A DNA stretch of 5,651 nt from JBJENW01 sp051880395. Lineage in GTDB: Bacteria; Bacillota; Clostridia; Lachnospirales; Lachnospiraceae. The notes beneath the pieces are model-generated. The model saw only the letters and a program-made list of their open reading frames with translations. It was not told the DNA's origin and ran no database searches. Below are positions 1 through 5,651 of the stretch, one piece after another. Position 1 is the first letter of the stretch; every line of letters starts with the position of its first letter. The position numbers were made by a program, and so were the translations under genes. The DNA lies in NCBI GenBank assembly GCA_051880395.1, contig JBJENW010000377.1, positions 1 to 5,651 of the forward strand, given 5' to 3'.

Positions 1-50
1 TATTTGACAGGGTTTCCACCTGCCGGATTACATACCCTTTCTGGGCGCAC
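1..50 (-). mobile_element. Group II intron, 5' end only (cut by window edge)
   Basis: On the minus strand this begins with GTGCGCCC, the typical 5' end of bacterial group II introns (GUGYG), at position 50 and runs leftward out of the window. It matches the first 50 nt of the intron at 2708-3177 with one difference (position 13, T versus G). The adjoining 5' exon is also similar: AACGGTGTTAGGCA here against AACAGTGTCAGGCA at the other site. Only DI sequence is visible, so it cannot be said whether this copy is complete, encodes a reverse transcriptase, or is a fragment. The identity indicates recent duplication of the element or recombination between copies. Confidence 0.75.
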
Positions 51-160
51 TGCCTAACACCGTTACACTCCACGCTTTCTACGGGTGTAAGTATGCGAAC
101 GGTACTTTATTGGCCACCCGAAACACTATCGGCCCCACCACTCTTTGGTGGTAGCTGGGG
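51..160. other. Intergenic spacer between intron and foldback
   Basis: No gene is supported here. An open frame starting with ATG at 93 exists but has no good ribosome binding site, and most of it lies in the foldback arm. A short perfect hairpin is present at 135-151 (CCACCA, loop CTCTT, TGGTGG). It has no T-run after it, so it is not a convincing terminator. Confidence 0.4.
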
Positions 161-413
161 GAAACAGATCTCAACCTTGGGGGATTCCTATACGGACGTT
201 TCTGCCCGCGACAAGGCCTTCCCCGCACAAAAACACGGCTCCTGTTCCGGTGAGCTGATTCTTAAGAGGCTCTAAGACGTTCAGGATAGCCTTCACGCCT
301 AAGAGCCTCTAAAGAATGGATCTCACCTGCACCCGCCGAAACGTTTTTGTGCGGGGAAGGCCTTGTCGCGGGCGGAAACTGTGTATTGGAAACGGTAGGC
401 TGAGATCTGTTTC
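161..413. repeat. Giant imperfect inverted repeat (foldback element)
   Basis: The two halves are reverse complements over almost the whole 253 nt. The outer 13 bp are perfect (161-173 with 401-413). The middle block of 37 bp has one mismatch (198-234 with 343-379). An inner 6-bp block pairs 249-254 with 322-327. A 17-bp block with two mismatches pairs 258-274 with 301-317. The top of the stem closes with AGG/CCT (283-285 with 290-292) around the 4-nt loop ATAG. Pairing register shifts by only 1-3 nt from block to block, so this is one continuous cruciform-capable structure rather than chance hairpins. It ends 15 bp before the -35 box of the next gene. It carries no credible gene. It could be a foldback or MITE-like element, an inverted duplication, or a transcribed structured RNA; I do not recognise the family. 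Confidence 0.85.
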
Positions 414-428
414 TGAGGTGAAAAAGTA

Positions 429-457
429 TTGACAAAAAATCCTGTCTTCACTATAAT
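429..457 (+). promoter_or_regulatory. Consensus sigma-A promoter for the membrane-protein gene
   Basis: A perfect -35 TTGACA (429-434) and a perfect -10 TATAAT (452-457) are separated by exactly 17 bp. Transcription should start near 464, giving a leader of about 36 nt before the ATG at 500. This placement also argues against the in-frame ATG at 467, which would lie at the transcript's very 5' end without a ribosome binding site. Such an exact match to consensus predicts strong basal expression unless the adjacent foldback or a repressor interferes; no operator is obvious. Confidence 0.9.
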
Positions 458-499
458 GAAAGACATTTGCTTTTATATCGAAATGAAAGGGGACAAACG

Positions 500-1951
500 A
501 TGAGAAAAAAACAAACACTCTATTACTGGAGCATCATCTTGATCACACTCCTATCCTTACTTCCACTTTTTGTAATATCCTTTTACGCCCATCCATGTGC
601 CGATGACTATAATTACGCCATACAGACACATACCACATGGGCCGACACACATTCTCCGTTGAAACTAATCCAAAGTGCCGTACAAACGTCTGCGGATTTC
701 TGGCATACCTGGCAGGGATTATATTCTTCCGCATTTGTTTTAGCATTGCAGCCTGCCATCTTTGGTGAACAATACTATGCGCTGACAGGGATTTTCATGT
801 TATCCATTATTCTAGGCTCCAATTTTCTTTTATGCTGGTATCTGTTACATCGCTGTTTAAAAGCAGCCAAATTAGAAGCTGCGGCATGTGGCTGCATCCT
901 TTCTTTTCTGATGATCCAATGGATGCCGTCTGTCGTAGAAGGTCTATATTGGTTCAACGGTGCCATGAATTATGTCCTGTTTTACGGTGTATTTATTTGT
1001 CTTCTTTGCCTTCTGATTTCCATGAACCGCTGCCAGGTCAGCGTGAAATCCATTGGTAAAATCCTGCTTTTGTGCCTTCTTGGAATCTTTTTGGCTGGCG
1101 GAAACCATATCACTGCTTTTTGTGGAATCATACTCCTTGGATGTTTCCTTATTTTTACGATTCTGCAAAAGAAAAAAGCGCAGTTTCTCATTACGCTCCT
1201 TGCCGAATTTTGTGCCATAAGTGGATTTTTGTTCAATGTGACATCGCCTGGAACGAAAAACCGGCAGGCCCGTTTTGTAGACCGGCCAGGTGCTGTAAAA
1301 GCGATTTTAAAATCCATACAGACCGGAGCCGCTTCGATTAATGGCTGGATTGGAATCGCTGTGATTGTCGGTGTGATTCTTCTATTCCCACTTGCCTGGC
1401 GGCTGACAAAAAATCTACGCGAACAGACTGGATTTTCTTTCCGCTATCCGCTCCTTGTTGTAATCGGATCTGCCGCATGGATATGTATGATGTTCTGCCC
1501 GACATATTATGCCATGAACAGTTCGGGTGCCGGAAGATCCGTTAATATCGTATATTTCTTTTTTATCATCCTGCTGTTTGTAGATACGTTTTATATCATC
1601 GGCTGGTTAACCGGACATGTAACACTTGCTGCTGTTAATTCTCAAAAGTACTGGTACACCTCTGCTGCTGTTTTCGCAATCGGTGTATGCCTTTGCTGTG
1701 GAACACAATCTTGTGCGTTTCAGGCTTTGCAGTGCCTTCGCGATGGTTCTGCCAAACAGTATTCTACAGAGGCAAATGCGCGCATCGATCTGCTCACACA
1801 TTCAGCCGGAAAAAAAGTGACCTTGCAGCCTTACACAGTAAAACCGGGTCTTTTGTTTTTTGACGATATTACAACCGATCCGAAAAACTGGAAGAATAAA
1901 TCCTTAAAAAAATACTATTGCCTTCGCAGTGTTGTTTTAGCAGAAGAATGA
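500..1951 (+). CDS. Polytopic membrane protein, DUF6056-like, possible GT-C glycosyltransferase
   Basis: A 483-aa integral membrane protein. The start at 500 is chosen because AAAGGGGA (486-493) lies 6 nt upstream; an in-frame ATG at 467 has no such site. Hydrophobic segments are visible at about residues 10-29, 94-115, 130-143, 156-175, 187-200, 206-222, 229-245, 283-299, 317-333, 349-370 and 387-401. The first external loop carries a conserved-looking acidic motif A34-D-D-Y37, followed by a W-x-G-like region (FWHTWQGLYSS, 67-77) and QP (84-85). A loop after the 229-245 helix has SPGTKNR (249-255), and another has NSSGAGR (340-346). This architecture (acidic pair in the first loop, many helices, soluble C-terminal tail from about 402) resembles DUF6056 proteins and, more distantly, GT-C glycosyltransferases that use polyprenyl-linked sugars. 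The family call is from memory of motifs; enzymatic activity is inference. It is monocistronic and convergent with terD. Confidence 0.7.
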   Translation: MRKKQTLYYWSIILITLLSLLPLFVISFYAHPCADDYNYAIQTHTTWADTHSPLKLIQSAVQTSADFWHTWQGLYSSAFVLALQPAIFGEQYYALTGIFMLSIILGSNFLLCWYLLHRCLKAAKLEAAACGCILSFLMIQWMPSVVEGLYWFNGAMNYVLFYGVFICLLCLLISMNRCQVSVKSIGKILLLCLLGIFLAGGNHITAFCGIILLGCFLIFTILQKKKAQFLITLLAEFCAISGFLFNVTSPGTKNRQARFVDRPGAVKAILKSIQTGAASINGWIGIAVIVGVILLFPLAWRLTKNLREQTGFSFRYPLLVVIGSAAWICMMFCPTYYAMNSSGAGRSVNIVYFFFIILLFVDTFYIIGWLTGHVTLAAVNSQKYWYTSAAVFAIGVCLCCGTQSCAFQALQCLRDGSAKQYSTEANARIDLLTHSAGKKVTLQPYTVKPGLLFFDDITTDPKNWKNKSLKKYYCLRSVVLAEE

Positions 1952-1966
1952 TCTGCGAAATTGAAA

Positions 1967-2001
1967 CGGCACCACCACTTTTTGAAAAAGCGGCGGTGCC
2001 G
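1967..2001 (-). terminator. Intrinsic terminator of terD-family gene
   Basis: A long hairpin begins 14 nt downstream of the TerD-family stop codon. As minus-strand RNA the two 17-nt arms pair throughout, with two G-U wobbles, around a very tight apex, followed by UUUCAAUUUC. As plus-strand RNA the two wobble positions become A-C mismatches and no U-run follows (GATCACAAAA). It is therefore mainly a terminator for the minus-strand gene, though its position 15 bp past the plus-strand stop means it may weakly stop both convergent transcripts. Confidence 0.8.
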
Positions 2002-2015
2002 ATCACAAAATTCCC

Positions 2016-2585
2016 TTATGCAAACCGTTTACACAATTCTCTCAGACCCGTATCTATTGTTCCTTCCCCGATCGCATTGAATTTCCACTCATTGCCATAG
2101 CGATATACTTCGCCGAAGATCATGGCTGTTTTTCCGTCATAATTCTCTGATGACAGATTATACTTACAGATTTCTTCCCCATTGTCCCGGTTTATCAGAC
2201 GGATAAAACAATTCTGAATCATTCCAAAATGCTGTTTTTTCGACCTCGCACAGAAGATATTGACCACAAACACCACACGGTCGCAGTCTTCCGGCATTTT
2301 TGACAATTCCACCAGAATCTGCTCGTCATCCCCTCTGCCTGCTCCAGTCAGATTGTCGCCCATATGCTGTACAGCTCCGGTTTTATGTTTCAAATGATGA
2401 AAACAGATTACATCTTTGTGTTTATGTTTTAGCTTTCCATCCCGAAGTAAAAGCACCGACGCGTCACAATCAATGTTCGCTCCTTTTTCTGCCATATCCC
2501 AACCGAGTCCGACCATGATCCGATCCAGATTCGGGTTCTCCTTTGTTAAACTGATTTTTTGTCCTTTTTGTAAACTAACTGCCAT
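2016..2585 (-). CDS. TerD-family protein (tellurium resistance / stress-type Ca-binding domain)
   Basis: A 189-aa protein made of a single TerD domain. The start at 2585 (MAVSLQKGQKISL) is chosen because GAGGAGA (2591-2597) sits just upstream and because TerD proteins typically begin this way; a frame extension to 2633 adds a lysine-rich leader without family similarity. Family hallmarks are GLGWD (26-30), the acidic DCDAS (39-43), and the motif GDNLTGAGRGDDE (76-88), which in TerD structures supplies calcium ligands. FVVNIF (106-111) and a late NEWKFNAIGEG (165-175) are also typical. TerD-domain proteins are cytoplasmic, linked to tellurite, colicin and phage resistance and to chemical stress, but their biochemistry is unclear. 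The gene stands alone here, without other ter genes (terC, terZ, etc.) in the window. A group II intron ends about 120 bp upstream, and I see no convincing promoter between them, so expression may depend on upstream transcription. Confidence 0.92.
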   Translation of the reverse strand: MAVSLQKGQKISLTKENPNLDRIMVGLGWDMAEKGANIDCDASVLLLRDGKLKHKHKDVICFHHLKHKTGAVQHMGDNLTGAGRGDDEQILVELSKMPEDCDRVVFVVNIFCARSKKQHFGMIQNCFIRLINRDNGEEICKYNLSSENYDGKTAMIFGEVYRYGNEWKFNAIGEGTIDTGLRELCKRFA

Positions 2586-2707
2586 TTCTTTCTCCTCTTT
2601 CTTTTTTCTTATTACGTTATTTAATTTCATCATCCAACTGCATCATCTGATTTCATTTACGCTTTGATCCCATTCCCCACAAATTTGCGAAAAATCCTGT
2701 TTTCGGG

Positions 2708-3177
2708 GCCGAGTAGACGCACCCCTTACGGGTGTGCGCCCCTCACAGATCCGGACGTGCAGCTTTCCCGCATCCGGCTCCTCGATTGTCCGGCCACCTG
2801 TCATCCATCCAGCTTCCTCGTTTCCTCAGTCACTGTACTGCTTTGCACTTACGTTTGCACTGGCTTTGCAGAGACAACAGGTTCTCCCCAGTTGACATGT
2901 AATCCTTGTGTAACATGAACAGTTCCTTCCGACACCGCAGAGCCACGTGAAATCTCGCCATTACGATAAACCCGTGTTTTGCCTTCCCCTCAGGCAACAG
3001 AGTCGGCACTCTGGATTACGGTATTTCGGTGCTCAATAGCTGTCCCTATTACCTTGCTGTCTACGCTTAGCACATGACGTTACCGCCATACACCCAAGAC
3101 TCGCTTCAAATGCTGTGGCTAGCAGCTTATTTGACAGGGGTTCCACCTGCCGGATTACATACCCTTTCTGGGCGCAC
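2708..3177 (-). mobile_element. ORF-less group II intron
   Basis: The intron starts at 3177 with GTGCGCCC, and about 400 nt later has a domain V-like hairpin (2780-2748), a 3-nt linker and a domain VI hairpin (2744-2711) with a bulged A at 2714, seven nucleotides from a predicted 3' end at 2708. EBS1 is probably TGCCTGA (minus strand, 2996-2990), perfectly complementary over 7 nt to the 5' exon sequence TCAGGCA immediately before the splice site (3184-3178). No reverse transcriptase frame is present in its roughly 470 nt, so it is either an ORF-deleted derivative that depends on an RT in trans or a relic. The predicted last bases are GGC rather than the usual AY ending. It lies 42 nt after the stop of the nuclease-like gene and about 120 bp before the terD start, so splicing would not alter any protein. 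The first 50 nt recur at 1-50. Confidence 0.85.
2711..2780 (-). ncRNA. Group II intron domains V and VI
   Basis: Domain V spans 2780-2748: GAGCCGGA pairs with UCCGGAUC at the base, with the ACG side bulge and a GAAA-type apical loop on a GCGG/CUGC stem. Domain VI spans 2744-2711: GAG-GGG-CGCAC pairs with GUGCG-UCU-CUC, leaving A2714 bulged as the expected branch point. Two departures from the norm are visible: the third base pair of domain V, normally the G-U wobble of the catalytic AGC triad, is G opposite A, and the upper stem is one nucleotide shorter than in typical bacterial domain V sequences. Confidence 0.82.
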
Positions 3178-3219
3178 TGCCTGACACTGTTATCCCGTTA
3201 TCCGTGTTTCGGGAAAAAT

Positions 3220-3843
3220 TTAATTTTTAAAAGGAATTGGCATTGGTGATCGGGAAGAACATATTATTCGGTTCTTTTTGTTACTGTATTTATCAGATGG
3301 TGTCACTTTTACATAATGTATTCGCTCTGAAATTCCAGCTTTTTTCCCTTCGGTTTTTATAATTTTTTGGCAAAGAATTCTTTCTAAAGTATCTACGCCT
3401 TTCGGTATTTTTTGGTTTCCAGGTGAAACTATAAACGCGTGCTTTTCAACCTTTCTATTTACCAAATCATTTAGATCATTTTCTTTTTGTAAAAAATCAA
3501 TCGTATCGATTATCTGCTGATAGGGATTATCATCCTCTTTTTTGTTAATATTTTTTCCTTTGAATTCAAAAAAACAAGTTTGTAAACTTTTTTGACTATA
3601 AATCAAAAAATCACATTTTCTCTGATTCGGCGTAGAGGGAATTAATTTCCCATCCGGCTCCGTAACATATACATTATCTTCGGTGGCTTTCACTGGTATA
3701 TTGGCCTTTTTTTCTGATTTATCATCTTTCAACACACTTGTTTCTCCATTTCTTAGAAGTTCAAATGCGTCACTGTATTTTCCAAAAGATAAAGGTTTTG
3801 GCGAATTCATTTTTTTGTCGTTAGCTTTGTTCTTTTTACTCAT
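3220..3843 (-). CDS. Small partner protein with possible PD-(D/E)xK nuclease core
   Basis: A 207-aa soluble protein, not recognised as a named family. The N-terminus (1-60) is lysine-rich and polar. The central part, residues 77-95, reads CDFLIY, then a short turn, then CFFEFKGK: D78, E93 and K95 fit the D...ExK active-site pattern of PD-(D/E)xK nucleases, with two beta-strands holding the residues. It is followed by a helix containing Q109-Q110 and IIDTIDFLQ, which also suits that fold, and a further strand at HAFIVSP (135-141). The start at 3843 has AGAGGAG a few nt upstream inside the ATPase gene, and ATGAGTAA overlaps the ATPase stop by 8 nt, so the two are translationally coupled and presumably act together. 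Role as the effector nuclease of an ATPase-controlled defence module is inference; a non-catalytic adaptor is possible. Confidence 0.7.
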   Translation of the reverse strand: MSKKNKANDKKMNSPKPLSFGKYSDAFELLRNGETSVLKDDKSEKKANIPVKATEDNVYVTEPDGKLIPSTPNQRKCDFLIYSQKSLQTCFFEFKGKNINKKEDDNPYQQIIDTIDFLQKENDLNDLVNRKVEKHAFIVSPGNQKIPKGVDTLERILCQKIIKTEGKKAGISERIHYVKVTPSDKYSNKKNRIICSSRSPMPIPFKN

Positions 3844-5194
3844 TTATACTCCTCTTCCCGTTCTCGTGCTCAGATACAAGATAAAACAATTCCGTATATT
3901 TCTCGTTTACTCTGTCCGAAATTTCATCAATCATTTCCGTACGAATTTCTCCAAACTCTTCATCAATCAAAGTCTGAACTGTTGCATCTTTATTTATTTT
4001 AAATGCTGAAACTCTGTCTGGTGAGATTTCACGTTTATTTCCTATAATCTTGTATACACCTTTTTTTAAATCCGGATTCTTTTTAATGATTTTCCCAGCA
4101 AAATAAAGCGCATTTACGGAAGTTAAGACATATGGACTATGCGTTGTAACCATAACAGAACTATCATTAATATTGGCAAAATAAGCAATAAATTCTATGA
4201 CTTTATCTTGAAGATTCGGGTATAAATGTGCTTCCGGTTCTTCAATAATAACGAATGCTTTTTCTTTTTTCAGCATTAGGATGTATAACTGATTCAAAAG
4301 CCATAACACTTCCTGCTGTCCAGAGGATGCAAAATTTATAGGCAACATTTTCTCGGTATGGGATTCGGAATCCTGTATAAGCATACACTCTCTTCCGGGA
4401 GCATATCGATAATCACCTTTTAAATCAGAAATCAACAGATCTGTAATCTGGTCAACATCAAATTTTCTTTCTCCGTCCGGGTAGCGTTTGTGAACATTTC
4501 GAATTCCATCTGAAAATTCTCCATGGATATTATCAATGATTTGCATAAATTGCCGTGTTATTAAATCTAAATGTTCATTTTCAATCATGGACCGATTATT
4601 TACTAGTAATGTGATCATGCTCCGTCCAGCTGGAATATAATACGTCTCCTTGTAGTCGTTAAAAATCCGATTGATATTATTTTTAAAATTACCGTAATTA
4701 CGCAAGCGCTCCTTACTTGCATAAGCAAGGCTGATTTTTGTAGTATCTTTTTTTTGTTCCCACAGGGTTAAGGCTTCTTTCTCCAATTCATAAATTTCAT
4801 TCGTCAAATTTTTGGAATATCTAACATCTATATATTTTTTACTTGTTCCGTTTAATTTAACATCGATCCAGATATCTTTTGTGTATTCATATTTTAAATA
4901 TAACCGCTCATCCAAATCCCAACTATAACCAAATAGTGAAATAAAAACGGATTTTAATTCAGATTTTAATACTTTTTTAAAACCTTCTTGAACGTTATTT
5001 CCATTATAGGCAGCAGTATCATATAGCTGGCAAAGATAGTCTGTTAAAGTTGTTTTTATAAGACGGAAAAAATATACTGCTTTTGCGACAGTACTTTTGC
5101 CTGTTGCCTGTTCACCAATGAGTAAATTAAAATCCTTTATCTCTATTTCTAAATTTTGCACCGGTCCTAAATGCTGTATTGTAATTTTCTGCAA
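3836..5194 (-). CDS. AAA/ABC-type ATPase (OLD/AAA_15-like), putative defence ATPase
   Basis: A 452-aa soluble ATPase counted from a TTG start at 5194. In order: an N-terminal strand typical of SMC/OLD-like ATPases (QKITIQHLGPVQNLEI); Walker A GEQATGKST (27-35, K33, S34); a long, mostly helical insertion with charged stretches (about 130-270), including YYIPAGRS (185-192); a signature-like SSGQQE (290-295); Walker B FVIIEEPEAHLYP (314-326, catalytic E319 expected); and the H-loop TTHSPYVL (350-357, H352). A short C-terminal region to 452 carries no Toprim nuclease motif, unlike full OLD or GajA proteins, so nuclease activity would have to come from a partner, plausibly the overlapping downstream gene. 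The start is uncertain: ATG at 5248 would give 470 aa but has a poor ribosome binding site, whereas AAGGAG (5210-5205) precedes TTG and the protein then starts right at the domain. Base composition is visibly more AT-rich than in terD or the membrane gene. Confidence 0.88.
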   Translation of the reverse strand: MQKITIQHLGPVQNLEIEIKDFNLLIGEQATGKSTVAKAVYFFRLIKTTLTDYLCQLYDTAAYNGNNVQEGFKKVLKSELKSVFISLFGYSWDLDERLYLKYEYTKDIWIDVKLNGTSKKYIDVRYSKNLTNEIYELEKEALTLWEQKKDTTKISLAYASKERLRNYGNFKNNINRIFNDYKETYYIPAGRSMITLLVNNRSMIENEHLDLITRQFMQIIDNIHGEFSDGIRNVHKRYPDGERKFDVDQITDLLISDLKGDYRYAPGRECMLIQDSESHTEKMLPINFASSGQQEVLWLLNQLYILMLKKEKAFVIIEEPEAHLYPNLQDKVIEFIAYFANINDSSVMVTTHSPYVLTSVNALYFAGKIIKKNPDLKKGVYKIIGNKREISPDRVSAFKINKDATVQTLIDEEFGEIRTEMIDEISDRVNEKYTELFYLVSEHENGKRSINE

Positions 5195-5204
5195 ATATAT
5201 CACG

Positions 5205-5238
5205 CTCCTTATTTTAAATTCATATCGTTTTCTCCTTT
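5205..5238 (-). promoter_or_regulatory. Minicistron and tandem ribosome binding sites before the ATPase
   Basis: A strong AAAGGAG (5238-5232) lies 8 nt before an ATG at 5223 that opens only four codons (M-N-L-K) and stops with TAA at 5211-5209. That stop overlaps the next Shine-Dalgarno, TAAGGAG (5211-5205), which serves the ATPase start (TTG at 5194, 10 nt away; GTG at 5203 is too close). The layout suggests translational coupling from a tiny leader cistron to a weak start codon, keeping ATPase yield low. Both sites are visible; the regulatory meaning is inference. Confidence 0.45.
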
Positions 5239-5248
5239 CTGACTGCAT

Positions 5249-5515
5249 TGAAATATCTTTTTTCCTGCATTCAGACTTGGAGAAATCCGTATTTTTGCAT
5301 ATCTGTTGTTATGTTTAGTGTATCACAAATGTGGGGATTTTCCTAGAGATATTCTGGTGCGGACTTGAAATCATAAAAGAATTTTTTCGTCTATTGGAAT
5401 CTTTCCAAAGGGAATGCTCTGGAATTACGGCAGAACTCCCGCATCTTTAAAAGAAATTTCTATCACTCTTTGAAAAAAAGTGACGCGAAAAATATCTCAA
5501 CCGGAGGGAATTCCT
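5249..5515. other. Divergent intergenic region
   Basis: This stretch separates the minus-strand ATPase operon from the plus-strand gene at 5516 and should hold both promoters. Visible structures are a perfect 6-bp inverted repeat TTGGAA-TCT-TTCCAA (5394-5408) and a weaker one, TCACT with AGTGA (5463-5483), just upstream of the leader of the right-hand gene. Neither can be assigned to a regulator. No clear consensus promoter was found for the plus-strand gene. Confidence 0.4.
5317..5325 (-). promoter_or_regulatory. Possible extended -10 promoter for the ATPase operon
   Basis: On the minus strand TGATACACT offers a TGn-extended -10 box (TACACT) about 120 nt before the ATPase start. No good -35 hexamer is found 17 bp upstream. 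It is the best candidate in the intergenic region, but weak. Confidence 0.3.
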
Positions 5516-5651
5516 ATGCAGTCGTTTCCAAAATTCGGCAGGGTGCAGAAAGAAGTGGAAGTGATCCGTGGTGTGCAGAAGAAAGATTCTTTACTCACAC
5601 TCCCCTGTCCCATTTATGCTAAGCTACATACGGCATCAACATTGCCGGATA
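5516..5651 (+). CDS. Unrecognised protein, N-terminal part (runs off window)
   Basis: Forty-five codons are open from ATG at 5516 to the window edge. GGAGGG (5503-5508) lies 7 nt upstream, an excellent ribosome binding site, and is the main reason to call a gene. The visible protein begins MQSFPKFGRVQKEVEVIRG and is mixed polar with no signal peptide, membrane segment or known motif in sight. I do not recognise it. The stretch 5487-5528, covering the ribosome binding site and the first codons, matches 33 of 42 bases in the foldback arm at 161-202, where the equivalent of the start codon is ATA. It could be a member of a repeated gene family in this genome, or a short non-functional frame. Confidence 0.5.
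   Translation, partial: MQSFPKFGRVQKEVEVIRGVQKKDSLLTLPCPIYAKLHTASTLPD

Noticed and set aside
93..275. 60-aa plus-strand frame overlapping the foldback
   Set aside because: No ribosome binding site before the ATG; more than half of it lies in the foldback arm, whose opposite strand yields the same VSARDKAFPAQK stretch simply because of the inverted repeat.
309..518. 69-aa minus-strand frame
   Set aside because: It overlaps the consensus promoter and the start of the membrane gene in antisense and the foldback arm; no ribosome binding site or family similarity.
982..1317. 111-aa minus-strand frame inside the membrane gene
   Set aside because: Antisense shadow of a well-supported gene; the sequence shows no domain.
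2664..2918. 84-aa plus-strand frame
   Set aside because: It reads antisense through the 3' part of the group II intron, which is explained by RNA structure.
3189..3218. Possible terminator (TCCCG / CGGGA) after the nuclease-like gene
   Set aside because: Only a 5-bp stem with a 12-nt loop, and no T-run after it on the minus strand.
3683..4009. 108-aa plus-strand hydrophobic frame
   Set aside because: Antisense across the coupled overlap of the ATPase and nuclease-like genes; its hydrophobicity reflects the T-rich complement of lysine-rich coding sequence.
1..5651. CRISPR arrays and tRNA or rRNA genes
   Set aside because: No regularly spaced short direct repeats, and no tRNA- or rRNA-like sequence seen on either strand.

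Overview
The window looks like an accessory region of a low- to mid-GC Gram-positive (Firmicutes), probably a gut Clostridia/Lachnospiraceae-type bacterium. Evidence is the strong AGGAG-type ribosome binding sites, a perfect TTGACA-N17-TATAAT promoter, a bacterial group II intron, and a polytopic membrane protein resembling the DUF6056 proteins common in that group. The genus assignment is inference.

Layout, left to right. (1) Positions 1-50 are the 5' end of a group II intron on the minus strand, cut by the window edge. (2) Positions 161-413 form one very long imperfect inverted repeat (foldback) with a 4-nt loop. (3) A consensus promoter (429-457) follows and drives a 483-aa polytopic membrane protein (500-1951, +), possibly GT-C-like. 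(4) A convergent solitary TerD-family gene (2016-2585, -) ends at a hairpin terminator (1967-2001) that folds better on the minus strand. (5) An apparently complete, ORF-less group II intron of about 470 nt (2708-3177, -) lies between terD and the next operon. It shares 49 of 50 bases with the fragment at the left edge. (6) A two-gene, AT-rich, translationally coupled operon on the minus strand follows: an ABC/OLD-like AAA ATPase (3836-5194) and a 207-aa protein with a possible PD-(D/E)xK nuclease core (3220-3843), overlapping by 8 nt. (7) After a divergent intergenic region, a new gene begins at 5516 (+) and runs off the window. Its leader and start region match the left arm of the foldback.

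The ATPase plus nuclease-like pair is the best candidate for an undescribed system. The arrangement of a large SMC/OLD-like ATPase with a small coupled effector is typical of anti-phage modules, but I could not match it to a named one, and its role is inference. The intron and the foldback show that the locus has been shaped by mobile or repeated DNA. Both intron copies sit behind similar 5' exon sequences, and a 7-nt EBS1-IBS1 pairing can be seen for the complete copy.
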